Part shown: in pieces, positions 1 to 7,990 of the stretch
Position numbering within the stretch: position 1 is the first letter of the stretch
How the letters are laid out: each line of letters starts with the position of its first letter
Source: Melioribacteraceae bacterium 4301-Me
GTDB taxonomy: Bacteria; Bacteroidota; Ignavibacteria; Ignavibacteriales; Melioribacteraceae
DNA: 64,000 nt
Reading direction: 5' to 3'
Assembly: GCA_041538185.1 (NCBI GenBank)
Contig: JBGORM010000001.1
Span: forward strand, 372,001 to 436,000
Position numbers and translations under genes: made by a program
The notes under the pieces: generated by a model
What the model was told of the DNA's origin: nothing
Seen by the model: the letters and a program-made list of their open reading frames with translations, nothing else
Database searches by the model: none

Positions 1-682
1 TTAATTTGTCAATTCCGAAGCCCTTTAATGTTTTTGTTGTAAAATGATTAACTAAAATTTCTTTACCGAAATCAAAAGTAAAAACCCAATCGTCAATTTT
101 CGTTATTCTACAGTTTGGTACAAATTTTTGTAATAGCGGTTCTAACTCATTTTTATTTTTTTTAGGTATTAGAGCTTCGGATGGATTAATAGATTCTAAT
201 TGTTCCTTAAGTTGATTTTTATGAACTTCATACGTAAAAAATTCACCCGTAGATGCGTCACAAAAAGATAAACCTACAATTTCATTTTCTGGATAGATTG
301 CCAGCAAGTAGTTGTTTTTTTTGTGATCTAAAATTCTATCAGAAAGAACAACGCCAGGTGTAACAATTTCAACGACTTCTCTTTTTACAATACCTTTAGC
401 AAATTTAGGATTTTCCATTTGTTCACATACTGCAACGCGATAACCAGCTTTAACAAGCTTGGGGAGGTAAGTATCAATTGCATGATAGGGAAAACCAGCT
501 AGTGGCACATCTTCAGCAGCGCCGTTTGCTCTTCTTGTTAAAGTAATGCCTAATACACTTGATGCTATTTTAGCGTCATCTTCAAACGTTTCAAAAAAAT
601 CACCTACTCTAAATAAAAGAATTGTATCGGGATAATCTTTTTTAATCTTATTGTACTGATTCATTAATGGCGTAACAGACAT
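1..682 (-). CDS. mutS: DNA mismatch repair protein MutS, N-terminal part
   Basis: The reading frame starts at ATG 682 and runs off the left edge after about 227 codons, so the gene is partial at its 3' end. It opens MSVTPLMNQYNKIKKDYPDT and continues with LLFRVGDFFETFEDDA, the MutS domain I mismatch-recognition segment; the Phe and Glu of the GDFFE motif are the residues that MutS family members use to contact the mismatched base. VPLAGFPYHAIDTYLPKL and VAVCEQ follow as in the family, then the connector domain. MutS recognises base mismatches and small loops and recruits MutL. It lies 108 bp downstream of the his operon in the same direction, with no clear terminator between them, so some read-through is possible. 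Confidence 0.95.
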   Translation of the reverse strand, partial: MSVTPLMNQYNKIKKDYPDTILLFRVGDFFETFEDDAKIASSVLGITLTRRANGAAEDVPLAGFPYHAIDTYLPKLVKAGYRVAVCEQMENPKFAKGIVKREVVEIVTPGVVLSDRILDHKKNNYLLAIYPENEIVGLSFCDASTGEFFTYEVHKNQLKEQLESINPSEALIPKKNKNELEPLLQKFVPNCRITKIDDWVFTFDFGKEILVNHFTTKTLKGFGIDKL

Positions 683-790
683 ACTCAAATGAATTTATTT
701 ATTAAAAATATACAAAAAAAATTTTATTGCAGTTTAACGTGTATTAGTTGTACAAATAAATAAACGACAATATTTATTAAAAAGTCTAAT

Positions 791-1396
791 TTATTTAGCA
801 TGCCTTTCCGTAAGTTTATTTGTTATATCTTCGAGCTCAATTTCTCTATCGACAAGCATTACAAACAAATGGTAAATCAAATCGGATACTTCATTAATTA
901 TCTCATTTTTATCATTGTTTTTTGCAGCAATAATAGTCTCTACTGCTTCTTCTCCTACTTTTTGAATTATTCTATTTGTACCTTCTTGAAATAGTTTACT
1001 TGTGTATGAGTTTTTTGGTAATTCTATTTTTCTTGACTGTATTAGCTTAAATAAATATTTCAAAAAATTTAGGTTCTCTTTTTCAATTCCAAAACAAGAA
1101 TAATTTCCTGTATGGCATGTAGGTCCTTCCGGTTTGGCAAAAATAAGCAAAGCATCATTATCACAGTCAGCTAATATTTTAGATAATTTTAAATAATTGC
1201 CGGAAGTCTCACCTTTAGTCCACAGACTTTTTCTTGAACGACTAAAGAAAGTAACAAGCTTTGTATCGATAGTTTTTTGTAATGATTCACGGTTCATGAA
1301 ACCAAGCATTAGAACTTGAGAAGTAGTTTCATCAACGACAATTGATGGGATTAAGCCATTATTCTTATCAAAGTTCAATTTATCAATTTCAGTCAT
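791..1396 (-). CDS. hisIE: Bifunctional phosphoribosyl-AMP cyclohydrolase / phosphoribosyl-ATP pyrophosphatase
   Basis: This 201-residue fusion carries out histidine steps 2 and 3. Residues 1-105 are HisI: LWTKGETSGN at 58-67, the metal-binding Asp cluster DCDND at 77-81, and the zinc cysteines in GPTCHTGNYSCF (C94, C101). Residues from about 110 on are HisE, with the pyrophosphatase motif GEEAVETIIAAKN at 148-160 and a second acidic helix (EVSDLIYHL). The length is normal for HisIE. It is the last gene of the his operon and its ATG overlaps the end of hisF by 4 nt, which suggests translational coupling. It acts in the cytoplasm. Confidence 0.96.
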   Translation of the reverse strand: MTEIDKLNFDKNNGLIPSIVVDETTSQVLMLGFMNRESLQKTIDTKLVTFFSRSRKSLWTKGETSGNYLKLSKILADCDNDALLIFAKPEGPTCHTGNYSCFGIEKENLNFLKYLFKLIQSRKIELPKNSYTSKLFQEGTNRIIQKVGEEAVETIIAAKNNDKNEIINEVSDLIYHLFVMLVDREIELEDITNKLTERHAK

Positions 1397-2148
1397 AGTC
1401 TTATTCCTATGTTATTATCCGACAAGTATTTTTTTAGTTCAATTATATTTAATTGGTTATAGTGAAATAAACTTGCAGCGAGACATGCATCAACATTAGT
1501 GAATTTAAATGCTTCTAAAAAATGTTCTTTTGCTCCAGCACCGCCGCTTGCAATGACTGGTATTGTAACTAAATCAGCTAATTTTTTTAGGAACTCTAAA
1601 TTGTATCCTTTACGAGTTCCATCATGGTCAATTGATGTGAGCAAAATTTCCCCGGCACCGCGATCACATACTTCTTTACACCATTTAAAGCCTTCGAGTT
1701 GAGTCTGTTGTTTTCCGCCTTGAATGTAAACAAGATATTTGCCGTTTACTTTTTTAACATCAATTGCTGCAACTATCGCCTGGCTGCCAAAAATTTTAGA
1801 AGCTTCTTCTATTAAATTTGGATTGCGAACAATTGCAGAATTTAACGAAACTTTATCAGCACCCGCATCCAATAAATTCCCTATATCAGTTAATGTTGAA
1901 ATTCCACCGCCGACAGTAAAAGGAATTCTTATGACACGTCCAACTTCTTTTACTAACTCAATTAAAGTCTTTCTTTTTTCTTCTGTTGCTGTTATATCCA
2001 GAAAAACTAATTCATCTGCATTTTCGATGTAATAACGATGCGCTAATTCTACTGCAGAACCGCTGTCTTGTAAATTTATAAAGTTTGTACCCTTTACTAC
2101 TCTTCCGTCTTTGACATCTAAACAAGGTATAATTCTTTTAGCTAACAA
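1393..2148 (-). CDS. hisF: Imidazole glycerol phosphate synthase cyclase subunit HisF
   Basis: This 251-residue (beta/alpha)8 barrel is the cyclase half of IGP synthase and pairs with HisH, encoded two genes upstream. It uses ammonia from HisH to convert PRFAR to IGP and AICAR. The first catalytic Asp is D11 in PCLDVKDGRVVKG. The second lies in VAAIDVKK (D130 in family numbering). Phosphate-binding loops FTVGGGI and PVIASGGAGA are intact. It overlaps hisA by 11 nt and hisIE by 4 nt. Length and motifs are fully canonical. Confidence 0.97.
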   Translation of the reverse strand: MLAKRIIPCLDVKDGRVVKGTNFINLQDSGSAVELAHRYYIENADELVFLDITATEEKRKTLIELVKEVGRVIRIPFTVGGGISTLTDIGNLLDAGADKVSLNSAIVRNPNLIEEASKIFGSQAIVAAIDVKKVNGKYLVYIQGGKQQTQLEGFKWCKEVCDRGAGEILLTSIDHDGTRKGYNLEFLKKLADLVTIPVIASGGAGAKEHFLEAFKFTNVDACLAASLFHYNQLNIIELKKYLSDNNIGIRL

Positions 2149-2857
2149 ATTTGCTTAACTCCTTAAGGCTAATTTTATTTTCATAAATTGCTTTGCCGAC
2201 AACTGATGCGTAAATATTTATTTTTTTTAATGCAAGAAGGTCATCAACCGAGCTAATACCGCCAGAAGCAATTAATTTAATTTGTGGATAAGAAGACATA
2301 ATTTTTTTATAAAATTCTATGTGAGGTCCTTGCAAAGTGCCATCTTTTAATACATCCGTACACAAGTAATATTTTATGCCCAAAGAGATGCAATAATTTA
2401 AATGATCCCAAATACTGATGTTACTCTCTTTTGTCCATCCTTTTATTAACACCATTTCGTTTTTTACGTCGAGTGCTACAACAATACTTTCGGCACCAAA
2501 TTTAATTACGGTTTTTTCAAAATCATCTTTGTTCAGCACTGACATTGATCCAACGATAATTTTATCAATTCCTTCTTTTATGAGTAATTCAGCTTGCAAA
2601 AAATTTTTTATTCCGCCGCCAAATTGAATTCTTAATTTTGAAGACTTCTTAATTTCTTTCAATAAATTTATTGTGGTGATATTACCACTTACTGAAGCGA
2701 CAAGGTCAACAATGTGAACCCAAGGAAATAAATGCTGCTCAAATTTTTGTATTATTTCGATTGGGTTATCACCATAGATTTTAATTTGATTAAAATCTCC
2801 TTTAAGCAATCGTACAACTTTGCCATTATAAATATCAACTGCTGGTATAGTTAACAT
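2138..2857 (-). CDS. hisA: ProFAR isomerase HisA
   Basis: This 239-residue protein is 1-(5-phosphoribosyl)-5-[(5-phosphoribosylamino)methylideneamino]imidazole-4-carboxamide isomerase, histidine step 4, an Amadori rearrangement. The barrel begins MLTIPAVDIYNGKVVRL with catalytic D8. The second catalytic Asp is in LCTDVLKDGTLQGP. The glycine-rich phosphate loops RIQFGGGI and IASGGISS are present. It is homologous to the neighbouring HisF, as the two barrels share ancestry. A TrpF-overlapping PriA role is not indicated by anything I can see. It overlaps hisH by 7 nt. Confidence 0.95.
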   Translation of the reverse strand: MLTIPAVDIYNGKVVRLLKGDFNQIKIYGDNPIEIIQKFEQHLFPWVHIVDLVASVSGNITTINLLKEIKKSSKLRIQFGGGIKNFLQAELLIKEGIDKIIVGSMSVLNKDDFEKTVIKFGAESIVVALDVKNEMVLIKGWTKESNISIWDHLNYCISLGIKYYLCTDVLKDGTLQGPHIEFYKKIMSSYPQIKLIASGGISSVDDLLALKKINIYASVVGKAIYENKISLKELSKFVS

Positions 2858-3438
2858 TTCTCTATAAAATTTTTTAATAACTTAATTCCAACTACACCGG
2901 ATTTTTCAGGATGAAACTGCACACCGTAGAAATTTTCTTTTTGCACTGCAGCAGAAAAATTAATTTCATAATTGCAAGAAGCTATTGAAAATTGATTTGC
3001 TGGCACATAAAAAGAATTTGCAAAGTAGAAATAAGTTTCATTTTCAATTTCATCAAATAATTTTGATTTATTATTTATAAAAATTTTATTCCACCCCATG
3101 TGTGGCACTTTAACTTTTTCTGAATTAAATTTTTTTGCTGCTACGGGAATAATACCTAGACATTTAACGTTGCCTTCTTCTGAATAATCGCAAAGTAATT
3201 GCATGCCGAGACAAATTCCCAAAAAAGGCTTTTTACATTTTTGGATAATGTCAGTTAAATTTTGTGAATTAATATTATTCATAGCAGAAGAAGCTTCGCC
3301 CACGCCCGGGAAAATTATTTTCTCACTTTCATTTATTTCTTTGGCGTTGTTTGTAACAATAAAGTCAGCGTTCAAATCGTCGAGCGCATTAATTACAGAT
3401 TGAATGTTTCCTGCTCCATAATCGATTATAGCAATCAT
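2851..3438 (-). CDS. hisH: Imidazole glycerol phosphate synthase glutaminase subunit HisH
   Basis: This 195-residue class I glutamine amidotransferase feeds ammonia to HisF. The nucleophile C76 lies in FLGICLGMQLL, and H176 and E178 of the triad are in GVQFHPEKSG. The N-terminus, IAIIDYGAGNIQSV, is diagnostic of HisH. It overlaps hisB by 4 nt upstream and hisA by 7 nt downstream. Confidence 0.97.
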   Translation of the reverse strand: MIAIIDYGAGNIQSVINALDDLNADFIVTNNAKEINESEKIIFPGVGEASSAMNNINSQNLTDIIQKCKKPFLGICLGMQLLCDYSEEGNVKCLGIIPVAAKKFNSEKVKVPHMGWNKIFINNKSKLFDEIENETYFYFANSFYVPANQFSIASCNYEINFSAAVQKENFYGVQFHPEKSGVVGIKLLKNFIEKC

Positions 3439-4034
3439 AAGACACCTTTAGTAGACGGCAAGTCATTTTTATTTCTTGGGTCATATTTAAAAGCCTCATT
3501 TAACGATTTTGCAACAGCTTTAAACATAGATTCAATTTTATGATGGTCATTTTCTCCGGATGTTTTTAGATAAATATTTGCTCGCATTCCTTGGGCAAGT
3601 GACTTAAAAAACTCTTTTGTCAATTCGGTAGGAAAGTCGCCAACATATTCTCTGTTAAATTTACACTTAAAAACAAGGTAAGGTCTTCCTCCCAAATCGA
3701 TGGCGCATTGTGTAATTGAATCATCCATAGGGAGTAGAAATCCATAACGAGAAATACCGCGTTTATCACCTAAAGCTTTGTCTATTGCTTCGCCAAGTGC
3801 TAAACCAACGTCTTCTACCGTATGATGTTCATCAACATATAAATCGCCTTTTACAGATAAAGTTAAATCAATATTCGAATGCTTTGCTAATTGTTCAAGC
3901 ATGTGGTTAAAAAAGCCTAAACCTGTGTTAATCTTATACTTCCCTGAACCATCTAAATTTACTGAGATTTTTATTTTGGTCTCTTTAGTGGTTCTTTCAT
4001 ATTTTACTTTTCTGACTGGGCTTTTTTCTTTCAT
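3435..4034 (-). CDS. hisB: Imidazoleglycerol-phosphate dehydratase HisB (monofunctional)
   Basis: This 199-residue enzyme performs histidine step 6. The two metal-binding signatures are visible: GLGFFNHMLEQLAKHSNID with DEHHTVEDVG, and further on GENDHHKIESMFKA. It lacks the N-terminal HAD histidinol-phosphatase domain found in the enterobacterial bifunctional HisB, so the phosphatase step must be encoded elsewhere. Overlaps on both sides are 4 nt. Confidence 0.96.
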   Translation of the reverse strand: MKEKSPVRKVKYERTTKETKIKISVNLDGSGKYKINTGLGFFNHMLEQLAKHSNIDLTLSVKGDLYVDEHHTVEDVGLALGEAIDKALGDKRGISRYGFLLPMDDSITQCAIDLGGRPYLVFKCKFNREYVGDFPTELTKEFFKSLAQGMRANIYLKTSGENDHHKIESMFKAVAKSLNEAFKYDPRNKNDLPSTKGVL

Positions 4035-5083
4035 AGTATTTTCTTCAGTTCGTCAATAAATTTTTTGTTTTCTTTTTCGGTGCCTACCGTAACACGTAAG
4101 CAGCCTTTAACTTGATTGCTTCTATCACGTATAATTATTCCTTTTGCTGCCAATCTTTCATAAATAATTTTTGGTTCTTCTACTTCAAATAATATGAAAT
4201 TTGAGTCCGATGGGTAAACTTTTTTAATCCCTCTTATTTTGTCCAACTCATCTATCAAATATTTTCTTTCTGATATTATTTTGTTTTTTAATTTTTCTTT
4301 TTCCCCGATATTCTCTAATGCTTCAATAACTTTTGCTGAAGTTAGTTTATTTAGGTTGTAAGGAAGTTTGATTTTGTAAAGGTAATTAATAATTTCTGGT
4401 TGAGCGATGCAATATCCACATCTAATTCCTGCTAAACCCCAAGCTTTAGAGAATGTTCTAAGTAATATGATGTTTTTCAAATCTATTGTTTTGACTAAAT
4501 CTATTTCTTCTTCTGCAAAATCATAATAAGCTTGGTCAACTACAATGATAGCTGGGAACTCTTTAGCTAAGCGTAATATGGAGCTTTGCTCAATTAAATT
4601 GCCTGTCGGATTATTAGGAGAACATAGAAAAATAATTTTTATTTTTTCATCGAAAGAATTTTTAACAGCGTTAAAGTCTATTTGAAATTTTTTGTTTAAC
4701 TCTACCTTTACAACTTCAACGTCGTTGATATTACAAGCTACTTCGTACATTCCATAAGTTGGTTCTAATATCATAGCTTTGTCTTTGCCAGGAGTACAGA
4801 ATATTCTTATAGTTAAGTCAATAATTTCGTCTGAGCCAACTCCAATGAAAAGATTTTGTGGATTTACATTTATGTATTCAGAAAGTCTTTCTTTAATTGT
4901 TCTATGATAAGGATCTGGATATCTATTGAGCATTAAGCCATTATCATTAACCACACTACCGTAAGCATTTTCATTTGCATCCAGCAAAATTATAGATTCA
5001 TCTTGCGGCAGATGAGATTCTCTGGCAGAGGTATACGGTTTTAGTTTTTCAATGTTTTCTCTAACTAATTTTCCTATGTCCAT
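4031..5083 (-). CDS. hisC: Histidinol-phosphate aminotransferase HisC
   Basis: This 350-residue fold-type I PLP enzyme converts imidazole acetol phosphate to histidinol phosphate. The PLP-binding Lys is K213 in LLRTFSKAWGLAG. SPNNPTGN (155-162) and VVDQAYYDFAEE (181-192) hold the other cofactor contacts, and LDANENAYG (34-42) is the substrate segment typical of HisC. Its ATG lies inside the last codons of hisD (10 nt overlap). Paralogous aromatic aminotransferases look alike, but the operon position settles the role. Confidence 0.96.
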   Translation of the reverse strand: MDIGKLVRENIEKLKPYTSARESHLPQDESIILLDANENAYGSVVNDNGLMLNRYPDPYHRTIKERLSEYINVNPQNLFIGVGSDEIIDLTIRIFCTPGKDKAMILEPTYGMYEVACNINDVEVVKVELNKKFQIDFNAVKNSFDEKIKIIFLCSPNNPTGNLIEQSSILRLAKEFPAIIVVDQAYYDFAEEEIDLVKTIDLKNIILLRTFSKAWGLAGIRCGYCIAQPEIINYLYKIKLPYNLNKLTSAKVIEALENIGEKEKLKNKIISERKYLIDELDKIRGIKKVYPSDSNFILFEVEEPKIIYERLAAKGIIIRDRSNQVKGCLRVTVGTEKENKKFIDELKKIL

Positions 5084-6366
5084 TTTGCCATCCTTATTTT
5101 TACAGCGTTTGCGTGAGCATTTAGTTTTTCTTCTTCCGCCATTTTTATTACAGTTCTAGAAATTTTTTTAAAGCCCTCTTTTGACACTTCCTGAAATGTT
5201 ATTCCTTTCATAAAAGATTCTACACTAACACCTCCAACTGATTTAGAATATCCCATTGTGGGTAGTGAATGGTTAGTTCCTGATGCATAATCACCTATGC
5301 TTTCTGTTGAGTATCTGCCAATAAAAACTGACCCGGCATTTTTAATTTTGTTAATGAGTCTTTTTGCATTCTTAAAATTCAGTATTAAGTGCTCTGGAGC
5401 ATAAATGTTCGAAAGTGTAACAGCGTCTTCTATTTTAGTGACAACTAAGATGAAAGACGATTTCAATGATTCTGTTATAATTTTTCGGCGGGGAAGACTG
5501 CTGACTTGTTTTTCCATCTCATCTTTTACTTGTCGAGCAAGATTAAAATCATCTGTAATTAAAATTACTTGGGAATCTGCGCCATGCTCTGCTTGCGAGA
5601 GCAAATCAGCTGCAACATGTGCAGCATTGGCAAATTTATCTGCAATTATGAGTAACTCGCTTGGTCCTGCCAACATGTCAATTGTGCATCCACTTGAATC
5701 AATACTTACAAGACTTTTCGCTGCTGTTACGTATTGATTTCCTGGACCAAAAATTTTGTCGACTTTTTTAATTGATTCAGTTCCATAAGCCATCATTCCA
5801 ATTGCTTGTGCACCACCTATGTTATAAAATTCTGTAATATTGCATTTGAGAGCAGCATAAGCCATTTGTGGACTAATCTTATTATCATTTAATTTAGATG
5901 TTACAATTACTCTTTTACAGCCAGCAATTTTTGCTGGAATTCCGAGCATTAATAATGTAGAAAATAGTTCAGCACTTCCTCCGGGGATATATAATCCTAC
6001 ATTCTCTATTGGTAAAAATATTTTCTTACATTTTATTCCTTTCGTTGTCTCGATTGAATAGCCATTCGGTTTTTGGTATTTATGAAAATTGTAGATATTA
6101 TTTGCTGCTGTATCAATCGCTTCTTTTAATTCTTTATCAATTTTTTTTGCAGCATTAATTATCGTGTTACGAGGCACTAAAAAATTTTTACCTCTGAGGC
6201 CATCGTATTTTTTAGCGTATTTGATTAACGCTTTGTTGCCTTTTTGCTTTATATCTTCAAGAATCGGTTTTACAGTTTTAATTGCACGTTCGTTGTTTAT
6301 CGCTGTTCTTGAAAATAATCGCTCAATAGTTTGATTTGAAGTTTTGTTGTAAGTATAAATTTTCAT
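5074..6366 (-). CDS. hisD: Histidinol dehydrogenase HisD
   Basis: This 430-residue zinc- and NAD-dependent enzyme does the last two oxidations, histidinol to histidine. Clear motifs are GLYIPGGSAELFSTLLM, KIFGPGNQYVTAAK, DMLAGPSELLI, DLLSQAEHGADSQVILIT with the zinc-site Gln and His, APEHL, and ASGTNHSLPT near the end. The length matches the family. It overlaps hisG by 4 nt. Confidence 0.97.
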   Translation of the reverse strand: MKIYTYNKTSNQTIERLFSRTAINNERAIKTVKPILEDIKQKGNKALIKYAKKYDGLRGKNFLVPRNTIINAAKKIDKELKEAIDTAANNIYNFHKYQKPNGYSIETTKGIKCKKIFLPIENVGLYIPGGSAELFSTLLMLGIPAKIAGCKRVIVTSKLNDNKISPQMAYAALKCNITEFYNIGGAQAIGMMAYGTESIKKVDKIFGPGNQYVTAAKSLVSIDSSGCTIDMLAGPSELLIIADKFANAAHVAADLLSQAEHGADSQVILITDDFNLARQVKDEMEKQVSSLPRRKIITESLKSSFILVVTKIEDAVTLSNIYAPEHLILNFKNAKRLINKIKNAGSVFIGRYSTESIGDYASGTNHSLPTMGYSKSVGGVSVESFMKGITFQEVSKEGFKKISRTVIKMAEEEKLNAHANAVKIRMAKWT

Positions 6367-7232
6367 AATATCATGTTATCTATTGTTAGAAGCAAAATAT
6401 CTGATGCGCCAACTTTTTTTAAATTGCGTAATATGTCCCAAAACTTATCAGAAGGTATTACAGCATGAACTGCCACCATCGATTCATCTGCCAAGGGAAG
6501 AATAGTTGGACTTTTTAGTGCTGGCAGAACACTTTTTATTTTTTCTATTGCACTCTTAGGTGCGTTCATCATTAAATACTTAGATGATTTAGCTTTAAGC
6601 GCAGAATCAATACGAAAAAGTAGTTCTTCAAATACATTATTCTTTTTTTCGTCTTTATGAATAAATTTATTTGCAATTAAGACAGCTTCTGATTCAAACA
6701 CATCAAATGATTTTTTAAGCTTATGTAATTTTAATGTGTTACCGGTCGAAACTAAGTCGCAAATTGCATCTGCTATACCAAGTGATGGAGCAGTTTCAAC
6801 TGAGCCACTAATTTCTACTATAATTGAGTTGAGATTATTTTTTTTAAGGAAGTCATTGAGTAAATTAGGATATGAGGTAGCGATACGTAGCCCATTGAAT
6901 TCATTTAGTTCTTTTACTTCTTTGCTTTCCGGCACGGCAAGAGAAAATTTACACTTACCAAAACCAAGTTTTCTTATTATTTCTGCATCTGCTTTTTTCT
7001 CGTAAAATACATTCTCACCTACAATTCCTATATCGGCTACTCCATCTTTAACGTATTCTGGAATGTCATCGTCTCGTAAATAAATAATATCCATATCGAA
7101 ATTTTGTACTGAGATTATAAGTCTATCGTTATAATCCTCTATTTCTAATCCCGCTGTTCTTAACAATTGAATTGATTTTTGAGTTAGTCTGCCATTTTTT
7201 TGTATAGCTAATTTTAAGTTACCGTTAAGCAT
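6363..7232 (-). CDS. hisG: ATP phosphoribosyltransferase HisG, long form
   Basis: This is the first structural gene of the operon and the committed, feedback-regulated step (ATP + PRPP to PR-ATP). At 289 residues it is the long form that carries its own C-terminal ACT-like regulatory domain (about 215-289, with PLADESMVAVHAVIPSDKFW), so no HisZ is needed. The N-terminal catalytic part shows LAIQKNGRL, DIGIVGENV and DAICDLVSTGNTLK. Start ATG 7232 is chosen because GGAG sits 6 nt upstream and the other nearby ATG (7236) meets a stop at once. The ORF begins 11 nt after the T-tract of the attenuator. Confidence 0.97.
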   Translation of the reverse strand: MLNGNLKLAIQKNGRLTQKSIQLLRTAGLEIEDYNDRLIISVQNFDMDIIYLRDDDIPEYVKDGVADIGIVGENVFYEKKADAEIIRKLGFGKCKFSLAVPESKEVKELNEFNGLRIATSYPNLLNDFLKKNNLNSIIVEISGSVETAPSLGIADAICDLVSTGNTLKLHKLKKSFDVFESEAVLIANKFIHKDEKKNNVFEELLFRIDSALKAKSSKYLMMNAPKSAIEKIKSVLPALKSPTILPLADESMVAVHAVIPSDKFWDILRNLKKVGASDILLLTIDNMIL

Positions 7233-7242
7233 ACATGCTCCA

Positions 7243-7274
7243 TAAAAAAAAACCCCGACTTTAGCGTCGGGGTT
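7243..7274 (-). terminator. his operon attenuator: intrinsic terminator
   Basis: On the minus strand AACCCCGAC (7274-7266) pairs perfectly with GTCGGGGTT (7259-7251) across a six-base loop and runs straight into a T-tract of about nine (7252-7244). It sits between the His-rich leader peptide and hisG, exactly where an attenuator terminator must be. Confidence 0.93.
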
Positions 7275-7317
7275 GTGTGAGTAAATAATATTAAACTGAC
7301 TAAACTAATCCGACGCC
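7264..7317 (-). promoter_or_regulatory. his antiterminator pairing (segments 2 and 3)
   Basis: GCGTCGG at 7316-7310, inside the last codons of the leader peptide, is the exact complement of CCGACGC at 7270-7264, the loop-proximal part of the terminator's 5' arm. The two structures exclude each other, so this is the expected antiterminator. Segment 2 can also fold back on CCTC at 7326-7323 through GAGG at 7319-7316, giving a small 1:2 hairpin. Only complementarity is observed; the regulation is inferred. Confidence 0.82.
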
Positions 7318-7371
7318 TCTTGGAGGTATAAAATGATAATGATGATAATATGTATGGATTAGCCTTGTCAT
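7300..7371 (-). CDS. hisL: his operon leader peptide (23 residues)
   Basis: The short ORF reads MTRLIHTYYHHYHFIPPRGV and then GLV before a TAG stop. Four of eight consecutive codons are CAT (His), interleaved with TAT. It lies 15 nt or so after the inferred transcription start and ends 26 nt before the terminator hairpin. Ribosome stalling at the His codons under histidine starvation would free segment 2 to form the antiterminator; smooth translation to the stop would cover it and allow termination. The frame stays open upstream to 7521, but that part lies before the promoter, so ATG 7371 is the likely start. No Shine-Dalgarno is visible. The symbol follows the enterobacterial analogue; similarity is functional, not homologous. 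Confidence 0.88.
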   Translation of the reverse strand: MTRLIHTYYHHYHFIPPRGVGLV

Positions 7372-7392
7372 TTCGCGTTCATTTTTGTACTG

Positions 7393-7422
7393 CAAAAATA
7401 AGCATTTTGGATTTAATGTCAA
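7393..7422 (-). promoter_or_regulatory. his operon promoter, Bacteroidetes-type
   Basis: TTGACA at 7422-7417 is followed by TATTTTTG at 7400-7393, with 19 nt between TTG and TATTTTTG. This matches the -33 TTG / -7 TAnnTTTG consensus described for Bacteroidetes housekeeping sigma. It would start RNA near 7386, just ahead of the leader peptide ATG at 7371. Confidence 0.75.
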
Positions 7423-7457
7423 TACTTTTACTGCTGTATTGTTGTTAGTTCCATTGG

Positions 7458-7851
7458 TGTCCAAAATAATTTTGGAATCAAATCCCGAAGGGATGGATAC
7501 CCAAATAAATTTATAATACAATCAAATTCTTATGGGAATACATCCCTTCGGGAATTGTTTTTCTTAATTAGTTGATAAAACCTATCTCGTCCCTACGGGA
7601 CTTTTGAATTCATAGGGTTGTAAATCTTCTAGAAATATTCAATCCCTAACGGGATTATGATAATGTTAAAATAACAATCCTCAAAAGCTTTTTGTCAAAT
7701 TAGGGACAAAATATCTATAGAAAGAGATAATCCCAACATACCACAAGGTGTGGGAATCCACCACTTCGTGGGTGGTGAATTCTCATCGTGGGTGAATTCT
7801 CATCAAAAAGTCCCGTAGGGACGATATAAAAAATTATTTTGGACAGATATG
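7458..7851. repeat. Cluster of short palindromes and dispersed repeat modules
   Basis: This gap between the his promoter and the GH13 gene contains a string of TCCC-N3/4-GGGA palindromes at about 7484, 7543, 7590, 7643 and 7811, roughly 50-60 bp apart at first. 7458-7512 is a near-identical inverted copy of 40367-40420. 7583-7607 is an inverted copy of part of 40293-40320. 7712-7800 resembles 62497-62570, and 7825-7851 resembles 61895-61922. No coding frame is convincing here. Confidence 0.8.
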
Positions 7852-7990
7852 GTTAGTTAAGTTCTATGTCCTAATTGCATAAAAAATAGAAAGTTATAAA
7901 CTACTAAGCGCAATACAAAGACTACTTTATTTATGAAGATTATAAAAATATTTTTTATTTATATTTATTCATCGAATTGATAGGATTTAT

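Noticed and set aside
7372..7521. Upstream extension of the his leader frame to 74 codons
   Set aside because: It lies before the inferred promoter and overlaps palindromic repeat DNA; the extra part is not protein-like.
7458..7851. CRISPR-like regular spacing
   Set aside because: Units vary in sequence, are palindromic and lack a constant direct repeat; there are no cas genes in the window.
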